A stretch of DNA of 20,192 nt from Burkholderiales bacterium. GTDB lineage: Bacteria > Pseudomonadota > Gammaproteobacteria > Burkholderiales > Chitinimonadaceae. Under the pieces are notes generated by a model. The model did not search any database and had not been told where the DNA came from. It saw only the letters and a list, made by a program, of their open reading frames with translations. Positions 1 to 7,827 of the stretch are shown here, piece after piece. Position 1 is the first letter of the stretch, and the number at the start of each line of letters is the position of its first letter. The stretch covers positions 1 through 20,192 of the forward strand of contig JAFAKZ010000246.1 in assembly GCA_019234745.1 (NCBI GenBank), in the 5' to 3' direction. A program made the position numbers and the translations under genes.

Positions 1-729
1 GCGCAATACGACGCTTTCGCCATGCATCGAAGGCGCGGTGGCGACACGGAAATCGATGTCGCGGCCGCGCACCGGCAGCTTGATGCGGCCGTCCTGCGGC
101 AGGCGGCGCTCGGCGATATTCATGCGCGCGCGCAGTTTAAGGTGCGAAATCGTCGGCAGGAACATGCGGCGCGGCGGCGATTCCACGTCCTGCAGCACGC
201 CATCGAGGCGATAGCGCACCTTGAATACGTCCTGGTAGATCTCCAGGTGCACGTCCGACGCACCACGCTCCACAGCCGTCTGGATGATGAACTGAGCCAG
301 GCGCACTACAGGCGCGTCCTCCGCCTGGTGGCGCAGGCTTTCCAGGTCGTCCTCGTCCACCGGCGCGCCGCTATCGTTGGCCTCAATGGCATAGGGGCTG
401 TCGGGGTCGACACGCGCCTCCATCAGGGCCAAGCCGCGCTCGATAAGTTCGGCCTCGCCGAGCATCAGGTGCAGCTCGCGCTGTCCCGTGAACTGGCGCA
501 GGGCGTCGAGCGCCGCCCAGGGCATGGGCAATACGGTTGCCACCCGCAGCGTTTCACCGTCGAATCCGAGCGGCAGTATCAGGTTTGCACGTAGGAAGGC
601 GTTCGACACGCCCTTCAGCTGTGCCGGTATCGGGTCCAGCGCCGCTTCGGTCAATACCTGCAGGCCAAGCTGGGCGGCCACCTCGGTGAGCGCGCGTGCG
701 GCGTTGAGATCAGCTTCTTGCGGAATCAC
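1..729 (-). CDS. gspE: Type II secretion ATPase GspE, N-terminal part (runs off the window)
   Basis: Cytoplasmic ATPase that powers pseudopilus assembly by the type II secretion system. The first 243 residues are visible. Residues about 1-115 form the variable N1 domain that docks on GspL. The conserved N2 region follows, with APVVRLAQFIIQTAVERGAS, then SDVHLE, RYRLDGVL and MNIAERRLPQDGR, all hallmarks of the GspE/PilB family. The Walker A, Asp box, Walker B and tetracysteine regions lie beyond the left edge and cannot be checked. The start is a GTG at 729 that overlaps the stop of the upstream gene (GTGA, 4 bp), which suggests translational coupling; an AGG sits nine bases upstream. Identity as a GspE-type rather than pilus ATPase rests on the flanking gspD-J-K-L-M genes. 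Confidence 0.93.
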   Translation of the reverse strand, partial: MIPQEADLNAARALTEVAAQLGLQVLTEAALDPIPAQLKGVSNAFLRANLILPLGFDGETLRVATVLPMPWAALDALRQFTGQRELHLMLGEAELIERGLALMEARVDPDSPYAIEANDSGAPVDEDDLESLRHQAEDAPVVRLAQFIIQTAVERGASDVHLEIYQDVFKVRYRLDGVLQDVESPPRRMFLPTISHLKLRARMNIAERRLPQDGRIKLPVRGRDIDFRVATAPSMHGESVVLR

Positions 730-1541
730 TTGGTCGTACCTGGGTTAGCCGCCGCCTGGCCGTTATGCGTCTTCGCCCACATGATCGCATCGAGCAGCGA
801 CATGCCTTGCGGTGGCGTGGCATTGGGATCACTCGGCGTGTTGCCGCCAGAATTGTCGGCTGGCTGGCCGCCATTCTCAGGCATTGGCGTTACCGGTGTC
901 GTCGCAGCCGTGGCATCGGACTGGGCCGGCGCAGCAGGTTGGGCTTGCGCCGCGGACGCACCGGCCACCGGCGGTGCGTTCGGGTCGGTCGCGGCAACGG
1001 CCGCTCCCGTATCGGACACAATGGTCGGTACGGGCGCTGGCAGCACGATGGCAACCTGGTCCGGCGGCGGCACAGCAGCACCCGAGGCGCCGCGGCCCTT
1101 GGTGATCGTGAACGGCAACGAGGTCGTACGTCCGCCTTGCTCGAACACAATTTCGGCAGGCGTAATGTCGGCCACGCGATAGCCACCGACATCATCACCG
1201 ACGGCGAGTACGCGATAGGGCCTTGCCGCCTTGCCCTTGGTATCCTGCCCCGGTGCCTGCAGCCTCGGGTTCAGCACCTCGACGATAGCCTTACGTGTAC
1301 TACCGGCGATGATGGCACCGTGCAACTTGATGTCGCTGTCGGCGAGTGGGGGCAAGGGCGGCGGTGGCACTGCAGGCGCCTCCCACACCTTGCGATTAGG
1401 GTCAAAGGGGTTTTTCGCCGGGATTTTCGACAAATCGGGCTTCGGTTGCGTGGCAGCATGTGCGGCCGGCGCCGGCTGCTTGCCGTCGTCCGGCGCAGCG
1501 TTGGCGGCCATGGCCGCGGCCAGGAGCAACGATGTAATCAT
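726..1541 (-). CDS. Type II secretion GspC/GspN-like protein (XpsN-type) with HR domain
   Basis: 271 residues. A short hydrophobic N-terminus (residues 3-16, LLLAAAMAANA) looks like a signal peptide or weak anchor. A Pro-rich linker leads to KNPFDPNRK (about 43-51) and a small beta domain at about 70-145 (LHGAIIAGSTRKAIVEV, GDDVGGYRVADI, IVFEQGG). This resembles the homology-region (HR) domain of GspC and PilP, which links the inner-membrane platform to the secretin. The C-terminal 120 residues are Ala/Pro/Thr-rich and probably disordered. Position between gspM and gspE matches the xpsM-N neighbourhood of Xanthomonas; no PDZ domain is visible. A strong GGAGGT Shine-Dalgarno seven bases before the ATG fixes the start. 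Family membership is fairly sure; whether to call it GspC or GspN is a naming question. Confidence 0.78.
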   Translation of the reverse strand: MITSLLLAAAMAANAAPDDGKQPAPAAHAATQPKPDLSKIPAKNPFDPNRKVWEAPAVPPPPLPPLADSDIKLHGAIIAGSTRKAIVEVLNPRLQAPGQDTKGKAARPYRVLAVGDDVGGYRVADITPAEIVFEQGGRTTSLPFTITKGRGASGAAVPPPDQVAIVLPAPVPTIVSDTGAAVAATDPNAPPVAGASAAQAQPAAPAQSDATAATTPVTPMPENGGQPADNSGGNTPSDPNATPPQGMSLLDAIMWAKTHNGQAAANPGTTK

Positions 1542-1556
1542 TTCTCTACCTCCGCG

Positions 1557-2234
1557 CTAATGCGTCGTCATCCCAGGACGTCCGCCAGCACCGGCCTGCC
1601 CCGCGTTCTTTGGTGGGAAATACGGTGCTTCCAAGCGCATTTTGACATGCAGGCGTGGTGAGGACAGCGTCAAATCGGGAACGAGATCCAGCGTTGCGAT
1701 ACGCGTATAGTGCGCGCCGTGCAGGATTGCGTCGCCGACCGACAGCAGTTGCTGCGGCACGGCGGTGAATTCGACATCGAGCGCGGCGACCGGCAGCGTG
1801 CTGGCGCGCTTGCTGGCAGGCGCAGATGCAACGGTGACGTCCATGATGTTCTGTGCCTGGATTGTCGCCTGGCATTCGCCACGCCACACGGCCGTCGCCT
1901 CATCCAACGACCCACCGGCCAGGCCTCGGGCTCGCGCCTGTTCCAGTTCGGGCGCCGCCGTCTTCAGGCCCGCTTCGATACGATTGCGCATGCCGGCAAG
2001 CGCTTTCATGTGCGACAACTCGGTCATGGTCTCGTCGTGGTCATGCCGCGCGTTGGCTACGGCACGCGTTGCATTGTCAAACCACATGAAGACCACGATC
2101 AGCACGATCGCGGCGATGCCCATGGGCTTGAAACCCAAGAGCATCGAGAGCCGCCGCCCGTCGCGGCGCCAGCGCTGCCAGGGTGCCTTGTCGGCGATCA
2201 ACGGCTCAATGGGTTGGCTTGGCTGCTTTTGCAT
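1557..2234 (-). CDS. gspM: Type II secretion inner-membrane protein GspM
   Basis: Bitopic inner-membrane protein of the T2SS assembly platform, partner of GspL. The ATG start gives 225 residues: a basic cytoplasmic N-terminus, one membrane helix at about 36-53 (PMGIAAIVLIVVFMWF), a helical stretch at about 55-105, then a periplasmic alpha/beta domain (VAALDVEFTAVPQQLLSVGDA, then LHVKMRLEAPYF) of the PilO-like ferredoxin fold. It overlaps the end of gspL by 29 bp, and its stop lies 15 bp before the next gene. A TTG four codons upstream (2246) is an alternative start; neither has a strong ribosome-binding site, although AGGG lies directly before the ATG. Sequence is weakly conserved in this family, so the call leans on topology and its place after gspL. 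Confidence 0.82.
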   Translation of the reverse strand: MQKQPSQPIEPLIADKAPWQRWRRDGRRLSMLLGFKPMGIAAIVLIVVFMWFDNATRAVANARHDHDETMTELSHMKALAGMRNRIEAGLKTAAPELEQARARGLAGGSLDEATAVWRGECQATIQAQNIMDVTVASAPASKRASTLPVAALDVEFTAVPQQLLSVGDAILHGAHYTRIATLDLVPDLTLSSPRLHVKMRLEAPYFPPKNAGQAGAGGRPGMTTH

Positions 2235-3540
2235 TTCCCTGCTCAATATTCAAGGCGAACACGGGTGCGGGGGGAGCGACGTTCACTCCATCAGCCTGCT
2301 TGTTCGCCAGTTCAGCGGACGGCTTGGTTGGCGTGACGACTAGTCCGCTCTTCGCCAGCACCTTCACCATATCGGCGCTGGACGCACCCTTCCCTTCCAG
2401 CAAATAGCCTTGCCCGTCGAACCGATAGTGGGTAACCCACGTCCCCGGGGGCAGCAAGTCCGTGACGATGGCCAACGGGTCCAGCGGTGGCTTGCCATGC
2501 TCGTACGATTCGGCGTCCAAGATTTGCGCCGTCATCTGGAACAGCTGCCGCTGTTGGGCCTCAAGCTTGCGGTGCGCAGGGCGGAGCTTGTTGGCCTGAT
2601 CGTCGGCCTTACTGGTTTGTTCGATAAGGTGCTGGCGCTCCCAAGTCAGGTAGGCCATTGAGGCCAACAGGACAAGTGCGAGGCCGATCAGCCAGGGCAT
2701 GCTGCGCGCGATCAACCAGTCCCGACTTGGTGCTTGCCACCAACCAGCGTCCCCAGCCAACCAGGACTGGAACAGCCGGTCGACCGTGTCGAGCGAAGGG
2801 ATGGGTGTCACCTCCGCTTCATTGCCCAACCATGCCATGGCCCGCTCGTTGGCGTCAGAAGAGTCGGCTGCCAGCAACACGGGCAAAGCCACGCCACCGG
2901 CAATAGCATAGCGCGCCAGCGCAAATTTATGGCTGCCTCCCGGTGCATCGAAACCCACCGTTGCCATGTTCTCAACCAGACCATCCGGGCGCAGTGCACA
3001 CAACGCCAGGGACTCCTTCGTTGCCCGTACCCACAAGTACGGCTGCTTGATGGGTCGCCGCAGAGAATTCGCGACCAGAAACACCAAGGGAAACACCTCG
3101 TCCAGCCGCAAGGCCAGCCGTTCCAGTGCCCCTTTTATGTCTGTGAGCCAACCACGGGGTATCCAGGCGATCTGCGCAGATCTCGCGGCTCCGTCGCTGC
3201 CATGGCGCACCACCCAGGCAATTTCGGAAGGCGAATAAGGCAGGTGTTGGGCGATCAGCTTCTCAATGCGTTCGTCGGTGAGCTCCCCATCGAGCTCAGT
3301 CATGGACAGCACACCGCCAACGTCGCCCGACGGTGCGACAATGACCGAGGTATCCGGCTTCACGCCCCAAGCAAGCAGCGACGGGCGCAGGGTTGCGACC
3401 AATTGCTCGGCCATCGAGGTTTGCGAGGCATCCAGCCGCCACGGCAGCTCGGCGCGCTGCTGGCACGCCCAACCCTTCAGACGCTGCTGGTACAGGCCTA
3501 CTCGCAGTCCCGTCTCGGTGATTTCGATTGCTAGCTTCAT
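2206..3540 (-). CDS. gspL: Type II secretion inner-membrane protein GspL
   Basis: 444 residues. GspL recruits the GspE ATPase to the membrane and contacts GspM and the pseudopilins. Residues 1 to about 230 form an actin-like (PilM-like) cytoplasmic domain starting MKLAIEITETGLRVGLYQQ, with SVIVAPSGDVGGVLSM and LPYSPSEIAWVV. The membrane helix is at about 280-300 (SMPWLIGLALVLLASMAYL), followed by a charged coiled-coil-like helix (300-345) and a periplasmic ferredoxin-like domain (about 350-400: LPPGTWVTHYRFDGQGYLLEG). It has a Lys/Ala-rich tail. At 444 residues it is longer than many GspL proteins. Its ATG overlaps the gspK stop (ATGA), and GGAG lies ten bases upstream, indicating coupled translation. 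Confidence 0.9.
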   Translation of the reverse strand: MKLAIEITETGLRVGLYQQRLKGWACQQRAELPWRLDASQTSMAEQLVATLRPSLLAWGVKPDTSVIVAPSGDVGGVLSMTELDGELTDERIEKLIAQHLPYSPSEIAWVVRHGSDGAARSAQIAWIPRGWLTDIKGALERLALRLDEVFPLVFLVANSLRRPIKQPYLWVRATKESLALCALRPDGLVENMATVGFDAPGGSHKFALARYAIAGGVALPVLLAADSSDANERAMAWLGNEAEVTPIPSLDTVDRLFQSWLAGDAGWWQAPSRDWLIARSMPWLIGLALVLLASMAYLTWERQHLIEQTSKADDQANKLRPAHRKLEAQQRQLFQMTAQILDAESYEHGKPPLDPLAIVTDLLPPGTWVTHYRFDGQGYLLEGKGASSADMVKVLAKSGLVVTPTKPSAELANKQADGVNVAPPAPVFALNIEQGNAKAAKPTH

Positions 3541-4481
3541 GCTTGATCCGCTCCCGGGGCGGACTCATCCGTCTTCGTCTTGGCCGGGTCGCCGTAATGT
3601 ATCGTCATCGGGTCATTGCCGAACCCGCCCTTACCATTGGTCAGCAAGGCTTCGCCCCAAGCATGGCCGCCGTCCACGGCCAGGCGGGCGAGCACCGCGT
3701 TGGAGGCACCGGCCATCGATGCGAGCGTGGGGCTGATCTTCTGCGCCGCGATGGTACGGTCAACCGGCCCGGACGCCCGCATGGCCGTCAACGGCGCAAG
3801 CTGCTCCATCGAAAGGCCTGTGAGCGCCGCGACGATGGGCAGCGGCGTCGCGTCCAGATCGATCTGCTTCACCTTGCTGCCGATGTCGACGAGGTGGTAC
3901 AGATCGCTGCCACCCTTGGCCGGCACGGTCGCCTCGCCGCCACCCGCAGCGTCGGGCTTGCCCAGGAGTTCCTGCGGAATACCGGGAATGCGGACCAGGT
4001 CGCTCTTGCTGACAAATCCTGTGCTGGGGCGCGCGGCGATCAATATCTGCGCATACCGCGCCGCATCGTCCGGTGCAGCACCCAACGCCCCAAACAGGCG
4101 ATTGATCTCGTCCGCCGTGAACAGGTTGAAATCTGGCGCCAGCAAGGCTGGCATCAGCGACACATCGATGACGATGTCACCCACCTGAATCTGACGCTTG
4201 TCGCCCATCTGCCAGCGCTTGACCATGTCGGCGTAAGGGTCCTTTGCATTGGCGGCCGCGGCGAGCTTGGCACTGATGTCCAATTGAGCCTTCGTATAGG
4301 CCAGCCCAGCCTGCAGCGCCCAATCCTGCTGCGTCATATCGGCCACGTTGTGGACCAGCTGCACGCCGATGCGCTGGCGGTAGGCCACCGTCAGCGCCAG
4401 GCCACCGAGTACCATCATCACGGCCAGTACATACATCAGGATGTAGCCACGCTGGCGAGGGGCGATATGCGGTCGGCTCAT
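3537..4481 (-). CDS. gspK: Type II secretion minor pseudopilin GspK
   Basis: 314 residues. GspK caps the pseudopilus tip together with GspI and GspJ. The prepilin peptidase site is RQRG|Y at residues 9-13, followed by a hydrophobic helix (13-33, YILMYVLAVMMVLGGLALTV). Position +5 is Tyr rather than Glu, which is characteristic of GspK. The large C-terminal globular part fits the family: FNLFTADEINRLF, KSDLVRIPGIP (a helix-hairpin-helix-like SAM element) and IDIGSKVKQID-type beta strands. One base separates the gspJ stop from this ATG; GGTGA lies just upstream within the gspJ end. The C-terminal 30 residues are Gly/Lys/Asp-rich. Confidence 0.9.
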   Translation of the reverse strand: MSRPHIAPRQRGYILMYVLAVMMVLGGLALTVAYRQRIGVQLVHNVADMTQQDWALQAGLAYTKAQLDISAKLAAAANAKDPYADMVKRWQMGDKRQIQVGDIVIDVSLMPALLAPDFNLFTADEINRLFGALGAAPDDAARYAQILIAARPSTGFVSKSDLVRIPGIPQELLGKPDAAGGGEATVPAKGGSDLYHLVDIGSKVKQIDLDATPLPIVAALTGLSMEQLAPLTAMRASGPVDRTIAAQKISPTLASMAGASNAVLARLAVDGGHAWGEALLTNGKGGFGNDPMTIHYGDPAKTKTDESAPGADQA

Positions 4482-4482
4482 A

Positions 4483-5217
4483 TCATTTCACCGGTGCCAG
4501 TACGATAGGCGGGAGTGCTGCATCTGCTGTCGCAAGGCTCACGCGGATAGCCGCCAACTGGCCCTTGGCACGCGCACCTAGCCAAACGTAGGTCGTCGGT
4601 GCCGCGCTATTCGCCGCGGCGTTGGCGTCAGCCGGGGCATTGGTGCCAGACTGGGCCTGTGCCTGCGCCGTGTTGGCGGGGTCGGGTTTGCCCAGCAAAT
4701 ATTCGAATGTGCATGTCTCGAGGCCGTCGAGCAGCACGTGCGATTGCGCCTGCTGCAGCTGCTCGGCCGTGGGTAGCACCGCCTGCTCCACCGGCTTGGC
4801 CGAATCGGTAGACGTGACCGGTGCCTGCGTCCCCGGCGCCGCGGGTAGCGCTGGAGCCGCTTTGGCCGCCGCGTCCTTGGCGTTCTTCGACTGGACAGTG
4901 ATCGATTCCAATGCCCAACGGGCATCGTTACTGGCCCGGCACCGGAAACCACTACCCGACCCGTCCGGCTTGCTGCCCGGCAGCAACAGCACGATGCCAT
5001 CGTCGCCTACCACCTTGTCCAGGGCGATGTGGCTGACGCTGCGCCGCAAATAGCCGACAACGGCCAGCGACTCCTGCAGATTGCTGTAATAGCCACGGCT
5101 GCGGGTAAGGAAGTTCATGCCAAGCCGGAACACGACGCTCAGGGCGATGCTGATCAGCGCTGCGATAAACAGCGCGATCATCATCTCGATGAGTGTGAAA
5201 CCTCTCGCGTTGACCAT
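4483..5217 (-). CDS. gspJ: Type II secretion minor pseudopilin GspJ
   Basis: Minor pseudopilin of the tip complex. From the ATG the leader is MVNARG and cleavage falls before Phe7 (G|FTLIEMMIALFIAALISIAL). Glu at +5 of the mature protein is the key residue for assembly. The globular part has LQESLAVVGYLRRSVSHIALD, VLLLPGSKPDGSGSGFRCRA and TCTFEYLLG, then a C-terminal strand LAAIRVSLATAD. An Ala/Pro/Thr-rich insertion at about 115-150 and another at about 180-205 make it longer than the usual roughly 200 residues. GspJ rather than GspI or GspH is inferred from size and from lying directly before gspK. A TTG start at 5238 would add seven residues; the ATG gives a normal short leader. Confidence 0.83.
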   Translation of the reverse strand: MVNARGFTLIEMMIALFIAALISIALSVVFRLGMNFLTRSRGYYSNLQESLAVVGYLRRSVSHIALDKVVGDDGIVLLLPGSKPDGSGSGFRCRASNDARWALESITVQSKNAKDAAAKAAPALPAAPGTQAPVTSTDSAKPVEQAVLPTAEQLQQAQSHVLLDGLETCTFEYLLGKPDPANTAQAQAQSGTNAPADANAAANSAAPTTYVWLGARAKGQLAAIRVSLATADAALPPIVLAPVK

Positions 5218-5249
5218 GGCTTCGTCGTATGCACGCAATACCGGCGCGC

Positions 5250-7601
5250 CTAGTTTGCGGTCTGGTCGCTATTACTAGTTGTCACGCGCAGGCGAGCCTT
5301 CTCGGCCGCCATGCGCTTCGTATAGGCCTTGACCCCTTCCATCAGGTCATCCGCCTCCTGGTTGACACGGTCTGCATCGTCCTGGCCGCGCACCACGTAG
5401 GGCGTAATCGTCAACAGCAGTTCGGTACGTTGCTTGGAGTGCGAGGCGTTCTTGAACAGGCTGCCGAACAAGGGGATGTCCTTCAGGAATGGAATGCCTG
5501 AGTCGCTCTTGCTACGCTGGTCTTGGATCAGCCCACCAATGGTCAGCGTCTTGCCTTCCTGCAGGGTGATTTCCGTGTCGATCTTGCGCTTGGTGAAGCG
5601 CGGTGTGTTGCCGCTGGCGTTCACGTCGTCAACCACATTGCTCACTTCCTGCGACAGGGCCAGGTTGACCAAGCCCGAGTCGTTGATGCTTGGCTTGATC
5701 TTGAGGATGAGGCCCACCGAACGGTAGGTCACAGAACTGGTCAGCGTCGTAGCCGGGTTGGTAGTCGTAGTGGACGAGTTGGCAACGACGTTTGCTATCT
5801 CCTGCGTCAGAACCGGCACTTCTTCGCCCACCTCGATGGTCGCTTCCTTGCCATCGCTGGCGAGAATACGCGGCGAAGACAGCACATTGATGTCGTTCTT
5901 GCTCGCCACGGCCTGCAAGGTTGCCAGCGTCTGCTGCGGCGATACACCCAGCGTATACAGCAGCCCACCGCCTGTCACGTTGCCGCTCGAATCACGCGGC
6001 AGCAGGCCCTGCTGGCTTGTCGTAGCGGTATAGCTCGTGCCATTGATCTTGACGTGATCGTTCAGCACATGCCACTCCAGCCCCAGCTGGTCGGTGTTGT
6101 TCAACGTCACTTCAATGATGTTGGCCTGGATCAGTACTTGGCGCGGGATTGAATCCAGCTGCTCCAGAAGCTTCAGGATTTCCAGGTAGTCCTGTCGACC
6201 CGCCTTGATGATCAACGAGTTGCTCTTCTCGTTCGGGATCACCTGCACTTCGCCGACCAGGCCCGATCCGGTGGCTGCATTAGCCGCAATAGCACCCTTT
6301 TGCACCACCTTGCTCGTGCCCTGCGACAGGCTGGCCGACGACGACAGCGAAGTATCGGTCGACGAGGAGATGGCGGGCCCGCCGTAAATCTGACTGATCA
6401 GGCTCGCCAGGTAGGTAGCGGCCGAATTCTTGCAGACGTAGATATTGATGCGCGAACCCAGACCCTGTCTGGGCGGGATGTCGATTTCCTTGATGCGGTG
6501 CTTGGCCGATTCCAGGATGTCCTTGTTCGCCGCGGCGATCAGGATGGCATTCATGCGCTTGATGGGCATGAAGTACACCTTGTTCGCCTCGGTGCCGCGC
6601 CAATTGAAGATTTGCGACGTCTTGAACAGGGAGTCCATTTGCTTGGCCATGTCCGTCGCGTCGTCGTTCTCGATCTGTACAACCTCGATCTCGACGTGCG
6701 CCAGGTAGTCCACGTCCAGCGACTGGATCAGCTCCTGCAGCTTCTTCATATTGCGGGCGCGGTCGACGATGATCAGGTAATGATCGGTCGGGTCGTTGAC
6801 CATGGCGGCCTGGGCACCCACGAAATTCTTCAGCGAATTGATCATGGCCGAGGGCTGCACGAACTTCGGTGCGAAGATCTGGATCATCGAACCGTTGTCG
6901 CCGACTGCCGCGCCGCCTACCGCATCGTGCGGCGCCACGCTGTCACGCACGACCTTGTACATGTTGCCGTCGCGGATGATCGACACATTGTTCATCGCCA
7001 GCACGCTCTGCAGCACGCCAAGCAGGTCGTTCGAGCTGACGGGCGTAAGGCCATTGATATTCACCTTGCCTGTGACGCCGGGGTCGATCACGTAGTTGAG
7101 GTGCAGGATGTCGCCCATGATGGTCTGGACGACTTCATAGATGTCGGCGTTGTCGAAACGCAGCGTCACCCCGCCGGCGGCGTCGAGTTGCGGCTGTACG
7201 ACGCGCACGGGGCCGCCCGGCTCAATCTTCGAGGCATCGGATGTCGCCACCGGCGTCGCAGCCTGCTCGGTCGTTGGTGCTGGTGCCGCGGTTGGCGTGG
7301 GCGTTGCGGCCGGCTTGGCTGCCGCCGGGGCCGGGGTCAGCGGCTTGGCCGGGCCGGGCGGGTTTTCATCGTGACGGATGCCAGGCGTGCTCGCGGTCGG
7401 TCCTAGCGCTGGTGCCGGCGGCGTGTTGACGGGTGGCTGGCCGGGCTGGGCTCGCTGCGGGTTATTGCGCTGTGCAGCCTGAATGGCTTGCAGCAAGGAC
7501 GGTATGGCCGGTGCAGGTGCATCGTCAGCCCATGCCGAAGTGCCAGAAAGGACGGCCAATTGAATGAATAGGCAGCGAATGCCGAATTGCTTTTTTGTCA
7601 T
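5250..7601 (-). CDS. gspD: Type II secretion outer-membrane secretin GspD
   Basis: 783 residues from the ATG (GTG starts at 7604 and 7610 are also in frame). It forms the outer-membrane channel of the T2SS. Signal peptide 1-25 ends SGTSAWA|DD. A Pro/Ala-rich linker of about 90 residues precedes N0 (about 145-220: VTLRFDNADIYEVVQTIMGD, NYVIDPGVTGKVN). N1 and N2 modules follow (240-375), then N3 with a Ser-rich loop (about 410-445). The secretin core runs from about 450 to 740, with VIPNEKSNSLII, GEEVPVLTQ, YRSVGLILKIKP, IGGLIQDQ and GIPFLKDIPLFGSLF. The signal peptide has no lipobox cysteine, so this is not a lipoprotein, unlike XpsD of Xanthomonas. It is the first gene of the operon seen here. 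Confidence 0.95.
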   Translation of the reverse strand: MTKKQFGIRCLFIQLAVLSGTSAWADDAPAPAIPSLLQAIQAAQRNNPQRAQPGQPPVNTPPAPALGPTASTPGIRHDENPPGPAKPLTPAPAAAKPAATPTPTAAPAPTTEQAATPVATSDASKIEPGGPVRVVQPQLDAAGGVTLRFDNADIYEVVQTIMGDILHLNYVIDPGVTGKVNINGLTPVSSNDLLGVLQSVLAMNNVSIIRDGNMYKVVRDSVAPHDAVGGAAVGDNGSMIQIFAPKFVQPSAMINSLKNFVGAQAAMVNDPTDHYLIIVDRARNMKKLQELIQSLDVDYLAHVEIEVVQIENDDATDMAKQMDSLFKTSQIFNWRGTEANKVYFMPIKRMNAILIAAANKDILESAKHRIKEIDIPPRQGLGSRINIYVCKNSAATYLASLISQIYGGPAISSSTDTSLSSSASLSQGTSKVVQKGAIAANAATGSGLVGEVQVIPNEKSNSLIIKAGRQDYLEILKLLEQLDSIPRQVLIQANIIEVTLNNTDQLGLEWHVLNDHVKINGTSYTATTSQQGLLPRDSSGNVTGGGLLYTLGVSPQQTLATLQAVASKNDINVLSSPRILASDGKEATIEVGEEVPVLTQEIANVVANSSTTTTNPATTLTSSVTYRSVGLILKIKPSINDSGLVNLALSQEVSNVVDDVNASGNTPRFTKRKIDTEITLQEGKTLTIGGLIQDQRSKSDSGIPFLKDIPLFGSLFKNASHSKQRTELLLTITPYVVRGQDDADRVNQEADDLMEGVKAYTKRMAAEKARLRVTTSNSDQTAN

Positions 7602-7827
7602 CACCGTCACTTAATGCATCTTCCGTCTTGTGCCTGCACACGATCGCGCGGCCAATTCTATTCCATCAAGCAAGAATCAGTCCCGATCTACACCGTACTG
7701 CCGCTCTTGCTCCACATTTGCGCCACAGCGCAAGCAAGCGCTTCGAACGGTCCCTCCTTGGCCGTTCGTAAGCCTGCGTGCTGATTAGTTCATTGCGGAC
7801 AGCGCCGATCCCGACCTAACGGTACCG
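7602..7827. promoter_or_regulatory. Gap between the glycosyltransferase gene and gspD; probable T2SS operon control region
   Basis: This 226-bp gap separates the stop of the upstream glycosyltransferase from gspD; both genes are on the minus strand. I see no convincing ORF. On the minus strand TAGAAT (7660-7655) resembles a -10 box about 55 bases before gspD, but no good -35 stands at the right distance. An inverted repeat, CGAACGG-N11-CCGTTCG, lies at 7744-7768. A further small hairpin, TTGCGC-CACA-GCGCAA, is at 7718-7733. Neither is followed by a T-run, so terminator function is doubtful. Confidence 0.4.
7744..7768. repeat. Inverted repeat CGAACGG-N11-CCGTTCG
   Basis: Perfect 7-bp arms around an 11-base spacer, about 145 bases before gspD and about 60 bases beyond the glycosyltransferase stop. 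The absence of a T-run argues against a terminator. It may be a regulator-binding site or chance. Confidence 0.45.

Noticed and set aside
22..594. 190-codon open frame on the plus strand
   Set aside because: It lies wholly antisense to gspE, whose motifs are clear; its translation is Arg/His-rich shadow sequence.
6300..7406. 368-codon plus-strand open frame
   Set aside because: Antisense to gspD; long only because high GC content removes stop codons.
7655..7683. TAGAAT as a definite -10 for the T2SS operon
   Set aside because: No acceptable -35 box at 16-18 bases; kept only as a weak hint.
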